Part shown: positions 10,617 to 22,809 of the stretch, in pieces | How positions within the stretch are numbered: the stretch's first letter is position 1 | Layout of the letters: every line of letters begins with the position of its first letter | Assembly: GCA_014607495.2 (NCBI GenBank) | Contig: CP053153.1 | Coordinates: 6,510,001 to 6,574,000, forward strand | Length of the DNA: 64,000 nucleotides | Source: Carposina sasakii | Lineage: Eukaryota; Arthropoda; Insecta; Lepidoptera; Carposinidae | Direction of reading: 5' to 3' | Position numbers and translations under genes: made by a program | Notes under the pieces: model-generated | Told to the model about the DNA's origin: nothing | Seen by the model: the letters and a program-made list of their open reading frames with translations, nothing else | The model's database searches: none

Positions 10617-11013
10617 TTTAAATTATCGGAATGTAGGTTTTTTTATGAAAAGCTTTTAAAGGTTCATAATGTAAGGAACTCAGTTTTCGAAGTGCCTATA
10701 GAACCGTACTTCTATTTACGAGGGGTTTCTATTACTGTGCCCAGCTGTGTGGCGAATCAAGACATAGTAATAGGTAGGTAGTCCAAACTCCTAGCTAGGG
10801 TATGAAGGGATGCCTTTTACTTGAAATTCTCATAACTTAAGTACTTATACCATTATAAATTATTTTTTACGTATAAAATATTTACATTTAGTCCCTTTGC
10901 AAAAGAGTTATTTATTAATTTTTATGCAAAATCTTTTAAAATTCGGGTTTATAACATAAAAAAAATTAAATCAAGACTGGCGTTTTGATATTTGAGTTTA
11001 GCAATTTATTTAT

Positions 11014-11283
11014 ACAGGGTGTAACAAAAGGGGATTGTTAAGATGTTAAACAAAAAGCTATAAAAATAGCCCACTATAGAAAATCTATTCCTAAAATTTG
11101 AGACTCAAAATCAAATGTTCATTTTTCCAGTTGGTATGGAGATTTCATAAACAACTGAGGAATGTTCATACAATCTTGAAAAATAAACATGTGATTTTGA
11201 GTCTTATATTTTGGGAATAGATTCTTTATAATGGGCTATATTCATAGCTTTTTGCTTAACATACCCTTTTTGTTACACCCTGT
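11014..11283. mobile_element. Foldback MITE, TATA-flanked
   Basis: Ends ACAGGGTGTAACAAAAGGG and CCTTTTTGTTACACCCTGT are inverted, and similarity continues inward for about 100 bp on each side. TATA flanks both ends (11011-11014 and 11283-11286). No coding frame. Confidence 0.75.
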
Positions 11284-11664
11284 ATAAACAAAAAACTCCA
11301 AAACACCAACAGCAATAATTTACAGAAAGTTATTTCGTTCTTTGTGGAAACAGATGACAATTACTTATCTTTTGATTTATCTGAAAAGTAAAAGCCAGGA
11401 GCGAAGTTATGTATACCTACGATAAAAATTTACAGATATAGATAGGTTTGCGTGAAGTTACAGAGATTTTACTTAATGTTTGTAAATGTAATATCAGAGC
11501 AAGTGCCGGAAGCTGTCAATAATCTGTAATTATTATAACTATACGCATGCATATATTGGCCGCGTGGTGCCGGCAGAGTTGAATTCGTCCCGTAGGTATA
11601 GTACGAGGCGATTAAGGGTTTCCGGGAGGTGGGCAGCAACGCCTCCCGTGTACCACATATTCCA

Positions 11665-11793
11665 AAATACAAACTGCGGTCACCAACCCGCCTGCCCAGC
11701 GTGGTGACAATGGGCAAATACCCCCCATGGCAGTCTTGTGGCGCGCCCTGGAGGAGGCATACGTCCAGCAGTGGACTGCAATAGATGATAATG
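11665..11793 (+). mobile_element. RTE-type LINE 3' tail
   Basis: Contains 'GTCACCAACCCGCCTGCCC' and 'WRALEEAYVQQWTAID' in one frame, then a GATGATAATGATGA tail. Sister of the insertion at 7718-7845, opposite strand. Remnant only. Confidence 0.7.
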
Positions 11794-11794
11794 A

Positions 11795-11945
11795 TGACAT
11801 ATACACATAGCTGTGTTCCCGTATTGGGGTAGCTAGAATTGTATGATCACAAAGGAGATCTCAAAGCCACGTTTAGTACAACGGGAATAGATGTAAATGA
11901 TCAGTGACAAGTTGCTAGCTTGTCGTCTGAGAGAATGCCGGAGTT
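11795..11945. repeat. Dispersed repeat shared with 55995-56155
   Basis: Both copies run from 'CATATACACA...AGCTGTGTTCC' through 'GATGTAAATGATCAGTGA' to 'GAGAAAATG/GAGAATGCC'. Class unknown. Confidence 0.6.
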
Positions 11946-12000
11946 CCGCGCGAAAAGGCTTCCTATTATGGCGTAAATCTTTTGGTAACGATCCTCTATA

Positions 12001-12384
12001 CAGGGTGATTTTTGGTCGTCAACGTTCCCGAAAACTACGGAATCTCCTCATCATCACGATCATTTTTCTCCATGGAAGCATACCTGGGAAGTGTCTGGTT
12101 TCCAAAATATTAGGGTCCAAAGTTGAGTAAATAGACTGCGTTTTTCTGCATAAATGCACATAGACGCGCGTAGCAGGATCTTTTCACGAAAAATAATTAA
12201 TATCTGTCTATAAAAAAATTAACATAAACACTAGACACTATAAATTTCGCACGACCAAGGAATTTTAAAAAAAATTTCAAAAAAAAATTTTTTTTTTCCC
12301 AGCATTTTTTTTGGCATAAACTTACTTTATTTGATGTATAGAGTACGTACCCTTCGTTAAAGGTGGCCACAAAAAAACATCCTG
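12001..12384 (+). mobile_element. CAGGGTG MITE, copy A (full length)
   Basis: 384 bp between TA dinucleotides. Left end CAGGGTGATTTTTGGTCG, right end GGCCACAAAAAAACATCCTG. Short imperfect terminal inverted repeats with a long A/T tract in the middle. Same length as copy B. Superfamily not determined. Confidence 0.8.
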
Positions 12385-13032
12385 TAGATTAGACCGAGAA
12401 ATAATGTTTCTTTGTCTTAGGTCCCTGTTAGAGTATTTCTGAGGTACATGTTGAGAGTTTTACAACAACGTACTAAAGGATGTATTTGTACATTAAAACT
12501 GAAACAAGAAGGACATCATTACGAACTGTAAGACTAATGTAGGGGTCGAGATCTAACGAGCGCCGAGCGTGGATCTTTTATTTCTACAAAGTCCGGGGAG
12601 TGTGTACGACATGTTATATGCGAGGTAATAAAACTACAGTGCAGTAATGTCCCTTTCCACTCTAATTGACGTTAATGGTTTCTTGAAGATTTTTATATAT
12701 TAAGACATTAAATTCGAACGTGATAAAGCCTAACAGCAAGAGAAATATTTTATTTTTATTTATGTTTTATTAAAGGTATTTTTGACTTATAAATATTATG
12801 TCTTACCTACTCATGTCACCTTTATGATTTATATATGGCTTTTTCCTTTATTTTTATCGAATTTATTAAAACCTTTTCCAAAATAAATGCTGGTACATTT
12901 ATCATTAGCAGTACCTACATTAAAATGTAAATCCTGGAATTAGCATCTTCTAAATTATTCAATGATAATATTGGTGGTTTTGTTTCTCTTTACATAAATG
13001 GCTTGCTGATTAAGTATGAAATCTTGTTCCAA

Positions 13033-13070
13033 ACGAAGTGTAGGTACAAATCTATGTACCTACACTTCGT
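13033..13070. repeat. Perfect 16-bp inverted repeat
   Basis: ACGAAGTGTAGGTACA and its complement, 6-base spacer. It abuts the SINE-like fragment at 13072. Confidence 0.6.
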
Positions 13071-13071
13071 A

Positions 13072-13212
13072 GTCTATGTGTTAATCCAGGGTGTCAGCTA
13101 ACTCCATACCAAATTTTATTAAAATCGCATCAGCTGTTTTTACGTGAAAGAGTAACAAACATCCATCCATCCATACTTACAAACTTTCGCGTTTATAATA
13201 TTAGAAGGATTT
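13072..13212 (+). repeat. SINE-like repeat, 3' half
   Basis: From 'TGTGTTAATCCAGGGTGTC' to 'ACTTTCGCGTTTATAATATTAG'. Matches the right half of the copy at 20428-20655. A more diverged relative may follow at about 13250-13350. Confidence 0.7.
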
Positions 13213-13351
13213 GATACAACGTATATAAGATTTTAACTTTCTCATATTCTAGAATACCTGAATACAAAATTAAATTTAAATCGGTGCAGTAGTTTTAGCG
13301 TGAAAGCACAACATATGGACAGACAGACATGGTTACTTTCACTTTAAGAAT

Positions 13352-14161
13352 ATTAGTAAGTATTATCAACAGGATTTCTTATTGTTTCAGGTATGTGAAT
13401 TCATGGTGGTAGCGTATATTCATCATACTGTTGAAGACGTTATATATATTACACAGGTAAACAGAGCTTTTTCAAAATTTTACTTCTAGCCTAACCAAAG
13501 GAGGTATTATATCGCATGATGTATAGAAACTGAGGTACAAAGTCCCGTGTATCGTGAAGAATGTACATCTCGTAACAATAAGGCAGCACCGGATACACTT
13601 TGTATAGCTAGCCATAAAGGTACCTGCTATTGCGGACTACGATAAAATGTACAATAGACCTATTGACGGATTCAGTAGATACCTTTATTCATTGCTGAAT
13701 TGTGAAGTTTATGCGCTTCTTTCATGATTCAGCGGAAAAAAATATAAGTACTTAGTTTTAAGTTAATTGAAATTTTGTAGTCAAAACAAGATTTTTCAAA
13801 AATCTTACTTATAAGTATTAAATTACATATACGCAAAAGTTACAGTTGCTTACAAGTTCTGGTTAATACAGGTTTTTGTGCATCCTATAAGTTGTTGGCA
13901 CTCATTTTCTACTAGGTATATTGCACCCGCACCTGTTTACCATCAGCATACTTACAGGGTATATAAATACCTGCTTTCTCAATCGAAAGCATACTTGATA
14001 CGATACTCGCGGGTAGACATGGGGTAGTGCTAGCTATTCTACTATGTCGGCATTATATTATGTAACCTATAGTACCTAATATATTAATAACTGAATGAAA
14101 TAAAATTCTGTTAAGTACGTCTTATTTATGGTCTAAGTATAGGTAATATATAGGTACTATA
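13352..14161. other. No gene recognised
   Basis: AT-rich sequence without frames, tails or inverted ends that I can support. Confidence 0.45.
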
Positions 14162-14545
14162 CAGGGTGTTTTTTTGTGGCCACCTTTAACGAAGGGTACG
14201 TACTCTATACATGAAATAAAGTAAGTTTATGCCAAAAAAAATGATGGGAAAAAAAAAAATTTTTTTTGAAAATTTTTTTTTAATTCCTTGGTCGTGCGAA
14301 ATTTATAGTGTCTAGTGTTTATGTTAGTTTTTTTATAGACAGATATTAATTATTTTTCGTGAAAAGATCCTGCTACGCGCGTCTATGTGCATTTATGCAG
14401 AAAAACGCAGTCTATTTACTCAACTTTGGACCCTAATATTTTGGAAACCAGACACTTCCCAGGTATGCTTCCATGGAGAAAAATGATCGTGATGATGAGG
14501 AGATTCCACAGTTTTCGGGAACGTTGACGACCAAAAATCACCCTG
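14162..14545 (-). mobile_element. CAGGGTG MITE, copy B (full length, inverted)
   Basis: 384 bp, TA at both ends, reverse orientation to copy A and very similar throughout, including the A/T tract. Confidence 0.8.
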
Positions 14546-16493
14546 TATATCTAACAAAATACATTGAAATTAAAATATGTCAAAAACATTCTTATTTATT
14601 TCAAGAGATGCGAACAAAATTTCAAAATAAAAATATATAAAAATTAGTGTGGGCACCTAAAGTAGCTTCCAGTTTATCCCTTTGCAAATTTAATAAGCCC
14701 CAGGAGTAAATAATCTCGACCGTAATATCTCCTCAGTCGGTTCACAAAATGGGGAATAAAGTAGAGCAGAAATAAGACCTCTAAATTATTTAAGGACCTC
14801 AAAATATTAAGAAAAATACTACGGTAGCAACGTAACAGTAAAGTGCTTATCCTTGTATAGAGCCTTACTTTGGTACCTTGCAATTTATATATCTCTTATA
14901 TGTATAAGTAAATCCTACCTAGGTACATAATCGAAAATATGAGAAAAAAAGGAATCATACACATTTTTAAATAACGTGCATATGTGTAATTTCTATGTTA
15001 AAAATACACAGGTTAAATTTAGGTTACACAGGTTAATGTTAAAAATCACTGCTAGCTGTTCAGGTCCATATTTTTTTACAAAGTTTCACGGTGAACTCAT
15101 AATGTGAATTGGATGAACACACATTCTGTTTACGTACTCGTATATTCTAAGTACACGCGTTTCGGAACTGAGTATGATTGAAGGGCCTACAGCACATGAT
15201 ATACACAAACGAGAAGCGTGAAAAATAGCGAAACAGTAATATATGAGCTGAAAATTGTGTGTGATAAATAACATGCGTATAATGTCTGTTGGTTTATTAT
15301 TAAATTCTTACAAACATTAACGTGAAAAACAAGCCAGTTAGATCTCATTCTAAAAGTTATATTCGAGACATTAGATATAAGTAAAGAGATTACCGACATG
15401 GTTGTGGGATCTCCTTTAAGATCCTGCAGTTTTGACATCTATTTCCTTTTAGAAGAAAACATTTCTTTAGCTTATTTTTAGAGATTACAATAAACATGCT
15501 TAGGCAGGATTGTTTCCATTGTGATAGAGAGATATCGCTGTACATGGAGAAAATACAATCTTGTTTTAAGATCAACAGATCTAGTTTTCAACCTGGCGAC
15601 GTGAACTTCCGTGCGCCCCAAGCGTCAGGTAAACAAAAATAGCCGTGTTCATAACACAAAATATTTTAAAGCCATTATTTACGCTCTGTGTCAGGACGCA
15701 CAGGTGCGACACTCATTTACCACGGGCCGCCAATGTAAACAGTTTATTATATACGCGCGCGAAGCGGATTCCCTGTTTAATTTGCTGAAGGATTTGCAAC
15801 TTCAAATACTTTGTCATTTGGCAATACGCGAGAGCCATTCATTTGAATATATGCTTTGATGGTAAGTTTATGTTAAGCCGGATCCAGATATGTACTCGTA
15901 AAGTTGAGTTTACACATTCAACAGCAGAGTTTGTTGAAGAGAAATCTTTCGAATGTTTGCTAGTAAGGCGGCATATTACGGCTGCACTGAAATTGGGCAA
16001 ACACAAAATACAACTTACTTGTTTTCCTTGTATCATTCAAACATTAATTTCAACCGGTTGTTAGAAGGGCACCTGTAGCAGTTCTACGAGCCTACTACAA
16101 GCGCGGTAACTGCACTATTTGTACATTTAAAATTAAATATTACACATAATGTGAATATTATTTTTCTATTTGAAATCAAATTACTAAATACATAGATATC
16201 ATAACGATCAATCATAACGTCAGCATCATGTTCTTTATAAAGCATCTATATTAAATTTCATAGTACCTACAAAAGTCAGAACGAAAATGTGGTATACAAA
16301 TGTTAAGTAATCAATAATTTATCAGAGTGTTTGAATTTGAGATAAAAGTCAAAATATAGATAAAAGATTTAATTTAACTAAAAATCTCAAATACAGTTTA
16401 TTGAAATTGATTCTATTTGTAAAAAAAATCATTTTTAAAGCAAATGAGCCTACGACCAGATAATGAAATTGATAAATAGGTCACTACATAATA
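14546..16493. other. No gene recognised
   Basis: Short frames only, none with a motif. Around 15590-15860 the base composition is a little richer in GC, without splice evidence strong enough to call an exon. Confidence 0.45.
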
Positions 16494-17630
16494 CAGGGTG
16501 TGGGTGACAGCCAGGCAAATAATGAAATGCTGAACAAGTACCATTGTTTTGAGTTATACGACAGTGTTATTATATAACTCACAGGAAATGTATTTTTGAT
16601 TTGAATGGATGAATGAATGAAAGAAAGCTTTATTTGAGACAGAAACATAACAAAGAATAAAATAAAATATTTACATTAGAGGAAGTATTCTGTCACAAAC
16701 TCGGTCCCACCTCAGCTTACTGCTGGCTGTAACCAACCAGCGCTGGTCTTCCGTTGGAACCGATAGTGACGTCATGCATGTATACTAAGCAAAATATAAA
16801 TATAAAACTGAAAAAAAAGAAATGAGGAGATCCGCAGACGTACAAAGATCACCGACATAGCTGAACAGTCCAGCAAGCTGAAGTGGCAATGGGCAGGGCA
16901 CATAGCTCGTAGAACTGATGGCCGATGGAGTCGGAAAGTTCTAGAGTGGATACCACGTATCGGCAAGCGCAGCGTGGGAAGGCCACCCGCGAGGTGGACG
17001 GATGACCTGGTCAAGGTTGCGGGCGTCGGTTGGATGCAGGCTGCTTCCGACCGGTCGGAGTGGAGGTTGTTGGGGGAGGCCTATGTCCAACAGTGGACTT
17101 CTCAGGGCTGTAAATGATGATGATGATGATGAAATATAAAACTAATGATAAAATAACATAATTAAAAAATATGTAAAAAGTACAAATAATGATAAAGTGG
17201 TATGACAACACAATTTTTAAATATATAACAGCAATATCTACGTAAAAGTTAAACATAATTTGATTATCAATAATCTTTGCTCTCCACGCCAGTTATATTG
17301 GGTGATCCTGTGACTAATTGAATGGGCTTTTTGGCTATTATGTTACACATTGCTGTTTTTGGATCACTTGTAATTCTCCATTAGGGTTGATCAGTTATTT
17401 GAACTTTTATGAGGGCAAATTTTTTGAAAATATTTTTTTGTATAAAATTTTATTTTTAAATCATTATCTAAGGCCTAATTAAACGAACAAAACTATTTTT
17501 TTCTTGAAAATATGAAAGAAAAAAGTCGGAAAATTTTGGAATTTTCCTGCGAAAATTTTCAGTGTTTTCCGCCTCAGAATCATAGTTATGTCATGGTATC
17601 AATATTTGCCTGGCTGTCACAAACACCCTG
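16494..17630. mobile_element. TIR element (CAGGGTGT...GACAGCCAGGCAAATA), carrying a nested RTE tail
   Basis: Left end CAGGGTGTGGGTGACAGCC, right end GGCTGTCACAAACACCCTG, both next to TA. The right 330 bp match the element end at 59227-59541 in inverted orientation. The interior is interrupted by the RTE fragment at 16818-17131. No transposase frame remains. Confidence 0.7.
16818..17131 (+). pseudogene. RTE-type LINE, 3' end of reverse transcriptase ORF
   Basis: The open plus-strand frame from 16818 reads 'RNEEIRRRTKITDIAEQSSK', 'LKWQWAGHIARRTDGRW', 'RIGKRSVGRPPARWTDDL', 'GEAYVQQWTSQGC' and a stop, followed by (TGA)n. This is the complete C-terminal end of an RTE-type LINE ORF. It is more intact than the copy at 3293 and serves as its reference. 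The insertion is severely 5' truncated and lies inside the TIR element at 16494-17630. Confidence 0.85.
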
Positions 17631-17719
17631 TATATGTACGAGTAGCTAGCTTTAAAACTCAAGTTATGGATTAGGTAAGGTTAGGTTTTTCAACACAAGT
17701 CACCCTTATTTTCAGATGA

Positions 17720-17911
17720 AATTAATTTAACTAAGGGCCGATTTTTCCAAACGTCAGATAGACTATCAGATGAATTAAGTGCTGGAGACAGCACTTAAAA
17801 CTTAATCATGATAGAGAAATTATGATTAAGTTTTAGAGATGACAGCATCAACTTTATTCTTCTGATAAGCTCTCTGACGTTTGGAAAAATCAGCCCTTAG
17901 TTAAATTAATT
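17720..17911. mobile_element. Hairpin MITE, 'TTTTTCCAAACGTCAGAT' ends
   Basis: Inverted arms of about 55 bp, with ends AATTAATTTAACTAAGGGC and its complement. Relatives at 35736-35870 and 46204-46357 share 'TTTTTCCAATGGTCAGAT' and the internal 'GACAGCATCAACTTTATTC'. Confidence 0.75.
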
Positions 17912-18335
17912 ACGTAGATGAACTACTCTATGGATAGAATCTCAAATGTATTACTCAGCGTCTTTTGTTATAATTTGATACAAGCTTACTTATTGACGCC
18001 TTATAGCAGTTACATTAGATACATGTTGAAATATGTTGTCTAAATATTTATTACGTTTATTCGTGCTTATTTATTTCAAATATCATAAACAGTCTTGCGT
18101 CTTACTGACAGCCCCCAATTTAATAAAATATAAATTAATATACCTACATACTAAGATTACCTACATATAAAATAGGACGTAAAGTAAAAAAATTGAAACA
18201 CTAAAGTATTGTTTATTTACGAGGCTATTTTTGCAAGCCCGCCCGAGTTGAATTGAGGGCGAGTTTGCATTCAAAATACAAAAATATTTAGTTTATTTTT
18301 CATATACCCAGGCTGTATAGACAAGATACCAAATA

Positions 18336-19222
18336 GGGGAAGATCGGGTAATGAGAGTCAGCGGGTAATAGCGGTCACCCACATATCCCCAAAAGTAACA
18401 CTAATAGAAACGCGTTAAGGGTTCTCCCTGCCCGCTCTGTTCCCCTCGCTGTCGCTGCGAGCGTGCCGCGTGGGTATGGCGACAGCATAGAGAATGAGAG
18501 GTGTGTTTTGTTTTTGCGTCTTGCCGATGTAAATTTTCATGGACGCCAAATTTACAGTAACTTTTATAGTTATTGATCTACTTGTATGTTACTTTTTTAC
18601 GCCTTTACTTGTACATTTGGTGTAATAATTTCCTACTTAAATCCCGAGTTTTTTTAATGGATATTTTGTGTTTATTATTTTTTCGTCATAAAATACTTGT
18701 GGGTAAAGAGAATCGGGTGATTTCCATTGCCCGCTAGTGACCGCCACCCAAAGAAAAAGATAGGGGAAAGAAAAAATATACAGGGTGATTTTTGGTCGTC
18801 AACGTTCCCGAAATCTACGGAATCTCCTCATAATCATGATTATTTTTCACTATGGAAGCATACCTGGAAAGTGTCTGGTTTCCAAAATATTAGGGTCCAA
18901 AGTTGAGTAAATAGACTGCATTTTTCTGAATAAAGGCAAGGGCCAAGGAAAATGAAAGTGCCGAAGAAGGGGACCGAAAGAGTAAAGAGGAAGGTTCTTC
19001 AGGAATCAAACGATACCTCTGTATCAGACGTGACGCGATTTGTTATGATCCTCATTGACCACAAGGTGACCTCAATTACTTACTCAATTGATGATTACTG
19101 ATCTCAAATTATAGCTGATTAAGTAAATTTTGTAATGAGGCGGTTGCAATAATTTTTTTTTTTGATTTTAGCTTTTGTATTCTAATTCTTGCTTAAGTGA
19201 CCCCCATTACCCAATCTTCCTC
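18336..19222 (+). mobile_element. TIR DNA transposon remnant with nested MITE
   Basis: Ends GGGGAAGATCGGGTAATG and CATTACCCAATCTTCCTC are inverted and flanked by TA. The right interior (about 18940-19070) reads as a basic coding remnant with 'MKVPKKGTERVKRKV' followed by 'SVSDVTRFVMILIDH', like the end of a transposase, but the frame is not intact. A partial CAGGGTG MITE sits at 18781-18937. Superfamily uncertain. Confidence 0.65.
18781..18937 (+). mobile_element. CAGGGTG MITE, copy C (right part missing)
   Basis: Left end and first ~155 bp match copy A, then the sequence breaks off at 'TTTTTCTGAATAAAGGC'. Confidence 0.75.
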
Positions 19223-19934
19223 TACACTATCATGTTTAAATATGAAAAATGAACAAAAATATATAAAGTATTATTTGTATTATGCTATTTTAATACCTAT
19301 TAATTAAAAAAACGTCGTATGTGATAAATGAGTATTAATATCTACAAGCAAGATAAACTGTTTCAAAAATTATATTTGACATCAAAATGTATGGAATATC
19401 TGTCAAATTTAAACAATGTTTAGCTTAAACAGTATTAAAATTCTTTTGTAATAATACGACACAAATCTTTTACATACATCACTTATGCTGTCATTTAAAT
19501 CTCAGGAATAGGCCGAAAATGGCATTGACGACTCATTAAAATGTTTCACACATGTCGAGTAAATCTCGAATGTCGTCTGTATTTAGCGCGTATACTAACC
19601 ATCACGAATTAACCGACACACTGAAAAATAAACATGGGCTTTACCGTAGAATTTACCATTGATCGATATAATCTACCATTACTAATACCCAAGTGTTTAT
19701 TTGAACTCAATATCCCACTTTATTTTACCCTAATAGTGGCTACTAATGCAATTTCATAACTAAGGACTCTATCTACTTCAAGTAAGGCGTATTAAGATTA
19801 GATATTTCTTCTAGCTTCTGAAAATATTGTGTAACAAACTGCTGAATTGTTTACAGGTTAATCTATATAGGTTAATTTATAGGTTTATTAGAGTCAATCG
19901 AAATATAAACAAATATTTCGTTTCCTCGTCCATA

Positions 19935-20042
19935 ATGTTACGCAAAAAGTATCTTATAATATTATCAGTAATGCTGTTTAATCTATACATAACTTGTGTT
20001 AATTCAATTGACCTAGGATCGATTGTAAATCATGTTCGTTGA
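19935..20042 (+). CDS. Candidate small secreted peptide or signal-peptide exon
   Basis: ATG at 19935 opens a 35-codon frame ending in TGA. The first ~24 residues look like a signal peptide: MLRKK, then a hydrophobic core 'YLIILSVMLFNLYITC', then VNS. About 11 residues follow. An in-frame extension upstream is also open, so the start is not certain. It could be a first exon, but the only nearby donor-like GT (GATTGTAAAT) is weak, or chance. I do not recognise it. Low confidence. Confidence 0.2.
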   Translation: MLRKKYLIILSVMLFNLYITCVNSIDLGSIVNHVR

Positions 20043-20427
20043 AGCGCGAACTGAATGAAATTATTCCAAACAATGTTACGCTATCCACACCTGTATTATT
20101 TGGGCGAGTTTCAGTACCAGTTAAACATTATTATTATAAATTTTTAAAATCGTATTGAACCGATTAGGTGCAGTTGACCCTAATTTGTGTTAAAACGTGA
20201 ACACGTGAAAAACAGACACGTTCACGTTCAATCGCCCGAAGCTCTATCTACAAAGAACGTTTGTCGTTTATTATGCAGTGATAGTATGCCCGTTCTCATA
20301 CAGCTTCCTTTCGAGGCCCCTTTCGTAACTTTCCATTGAAAAAGCTTGGACATTCACCTAATAACAAGACTTTTATTCAACCCTATGTTGAATAGTTTGT
20401 CCATACATTTATAAGTAATAGTGGACG

Positions 20428-20658
20428 CCCACGACTTCGTCCGCGTGGACAGATAAAACAAAATGTCGAAATTATCCGGGATAAAAATATTTTCCCGAGA
20501 TAAAATGCAGCCTATGTGTTAATCCAGGGTGTCAGCTAACTCCATACCAAATTTTATTAAAATCGCTCCAGGCGTTTTTACGTGAAAGAGTAACAAACAT
20601 CCATCCATCCCATCCACCCATACTTACAAACTTTCGCGTTTATAATATAAGTAGGATG
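20428..20658 (+). repeat. SINE-like repeat, full copy
   Basis: Head 'CACGACTTCGTCCGCGTGG', middle 'CCGGGATAAAAATATTTTCC' and tail 'CTTTCGCGTTTATAATATAAG'. Copies at 13072, 21795 and 37515, fragments at 32475 and 53050. No box A/B promoter that I can support. Confidence 0.75.
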
Positions 20659-20659
20659 A

Positions 20660-21500
20660 TTTATATCTTCTTGAATCCCAATAAAGAATATCAATCAGCC
20701 TGTCCCTTATTCAAGTGATCAATCCTACAGAGAAGGAAAACCTAATAGTGCAACAATATTTGATTCGTCGGTTTTCAGAGAGGCCCGTCGATCAATAAGC
20801 AAGCATCTGGATTAGTAAGGATTAGGCCACACTATGCAGTAAATTCAGTAGCATTTAGTAAAGTAAGCAAATATATTGTTATGTACACGATGCATATCCC
20901 AAAAGGGTTAACTTAATATAAGGTGATTTTAAACGATACTACACAAATTTTTAAGAACATTGAAAAATAAAAATATTCTGAGTTGAATACCATACTTAGT
21001 ACAATTTATACATATTTTTTTTGTTAAAAACCCGTCGAAAAATAAGGTATATACCTAGGATAAAACTGATGGTGTCTCTATATTGATTTTCAGATTGATA
21101 AGAGCAGGTTCTGACGTTGGGACATCTACGATTCTGAAGCCAGCTCCGAGTGACGACAGCGGCTTAGACGATAATGTCACGGGGCGACGGCATAGCGATC
21201 CCCTTTCATAAATGCTATTGAATATGTGGGACAATTTCCGGGGAAAGCGTTAATGTCTCATCGATATTGGCTCTAATAATATTAACGGTGAATATCCTTT
21301 TCAGAACCAAAAGAACTAATAAAGTACAGACCTATAGTTTACATGTTGATTAAGTTTTTAGCACTAAAATGAAAACGCTCATAATAATTTCAGTGGTGTA
21401 GTTGTACAATTTTTTTAACGTTACCCTGTGCATGTGGACCAATGTGTGTACGAGCCCCGATGTAGTCTGATTTTTGAGACGACCGCCAACGCGTTCTATC
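20660..21500. other. No gene recognised
   Basis: No frames or element ends that I can support. Confidence 0.4.
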
Positions 21501-21510
21501 GCAGTTCGCA

Positions 21511-21715
21511 GTTATAAATAGTGATTGATTTGCCGCGCGGATCGTCGATGATTGCCCCACTGCTCTGTTTCGCTTCAGCATCAGTCTTGATAGGCATTTG
21601 TATGTGCATCGCCACGCTTCGTTCATTTCAAAACGCGCAGAAATATTTACGTCGGGTGTTGTTTTCAGCGTGGTTTTCATTTACAGATGAGAGCGTAACT
21701 AGCACCGACTTTTAA
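21511..21715 (+). CDS. Weak candidate: TATAAATAG followed by a 55-codon hydrophobic frame
   Basis: TATAAATAG lies within 21511-21522, and ATG at 21548 opens a frame to TAA at 21715. The N-terminus has one hydrophobic segment, 'APLLCFASASVLIGICMC'. The local sequence is less AT-rich than its flanks. No family is recognised and both strands are open here, so this may be chance. Confidence 0.15.
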
Positions 21716-21794
21716 AGTGTAAAGGAATGTGCAATACACACGGGCTTTGAGGTATGACTTATCGGGGAACGAATAAATATATATTATTATGTTT

Positions 21795-22018
21795 TATATC
21801 TATACATATAATAAAATTGTAACGGATCGATGTTTGTGCACGCTAATCTCAGAAACGGCTGTACCGATTTCGATGCAGTTTTCAGAAATATATCGTGACA
21901 GGTGCCACTTAACATATAGGCTAATTTTTATGCCGGGAAAATGTTTTTATCCCGGAGAATTCGACATTTTGGTTTTTTCTGCAGTCCACGCGGACGGAGT
22001 CGCGGGCGTCCACTAGTA
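21795..22018 (-). repeat. SINE-like repeat, diverged copy
   Basis: Contains 'ATCCCGGAGAATTCGACATT' and 'CCACGCGGACGGAGTCGCGG', the reverse of the head at 20440. The tail toward 21800 differs from the other copies. Confidence 0.65.
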
Positions 22019-22164
22019 TATTGAAATATATTCACACACTTCACAACAAATTAACTTAGTACCACATTAAGATCCATAAGGTCTTGTGTCATGGGTAGGT
22101 ACTAAGCAACGGTATATAAATTCATAGATAAGTATGGAAACATTAATGACTCGGAAACAAACAT

Positions 22165-22265
22165 CATATCAATGTTTGCACCTACCGGGATTCGAACCCA
22201 GGACCTATGGCGTCGCAGGCAGTGCCACTACATACTACACCAATCGGCTGTCAAACCGTCAAAAC
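22165..22265 (-). mobile_element. tRNA-derived SINE fragment
   Basis: On the minus strand GGTTCGAATCCCG is a good box B, with a possible box A-like 'TGGTGTAGTATG' upstream. The cloverleaf does not close, so it is a tRNA-derived repeat and not a tRNA gene. Confidence 0.5.
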
Positions 22266-22580
22266 GTTTTTAAACAGTTTTTTTATTTCTATTTGATATT
22301 ATCCCCACTGAGGTAAAATTTCTGCTTATTCGTGAGAACTGACCCAGTTTTACTAATTTCTGACTGGTTAAAAGATAGGTAATTTTCTGACCGACCAAAC
22401 CATATTAGTGTGGTTTTACTACGAGAATTCTAAATTTAATCAGAATACTGCACGATTATACTTTCTCTCCCATTTCGTTATTTAATTTTCTACGTAATAA
22501 ATGTAATGCATAAGTAATACAGATATAACATAGATAAAATAATAGACTGTAGATAATAAATTTAATTTCATTGCACTTAG

Positions 22581-22809
22581 CCTCGAGCACACCGGATGCG
22601 TATGCGTACACGTAAGCGTAGACGTACACATATCTCTGAGTTTAATGTATGGAACTGTCACCGCCTGACGTCTATGCTTACGTCTACGCATACGCATCCA
22701 GTCTGCCCGTGTCTATACAGTTTCGTACATTATGTCTATACAGTTCCAACTCAGAGGTACGTGTACGTCTACGCTTACGTGTACGCATACGCATCCGCTG
22801 TGCTCGAGG
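22581..22809. mobile_element. Palindromic CTCGAG-ended element, uninterrupted copy
   Basis: Ends CCTCGAGCACACCGG and CGCTGTGCTCGAGG. It holds three inverted or direct arms of the type ACGTCTACGCTTACGTGTAC. Chance frames rich in Arg, His and Tyr come from these arms. Confidence 0.7.

Noticed and set aside
13033..13070. microRNA precursor
   Set aside because: 16-bp stem and 6-base loop are too short for a pre-miRNA; it abuts a SINE fragment.
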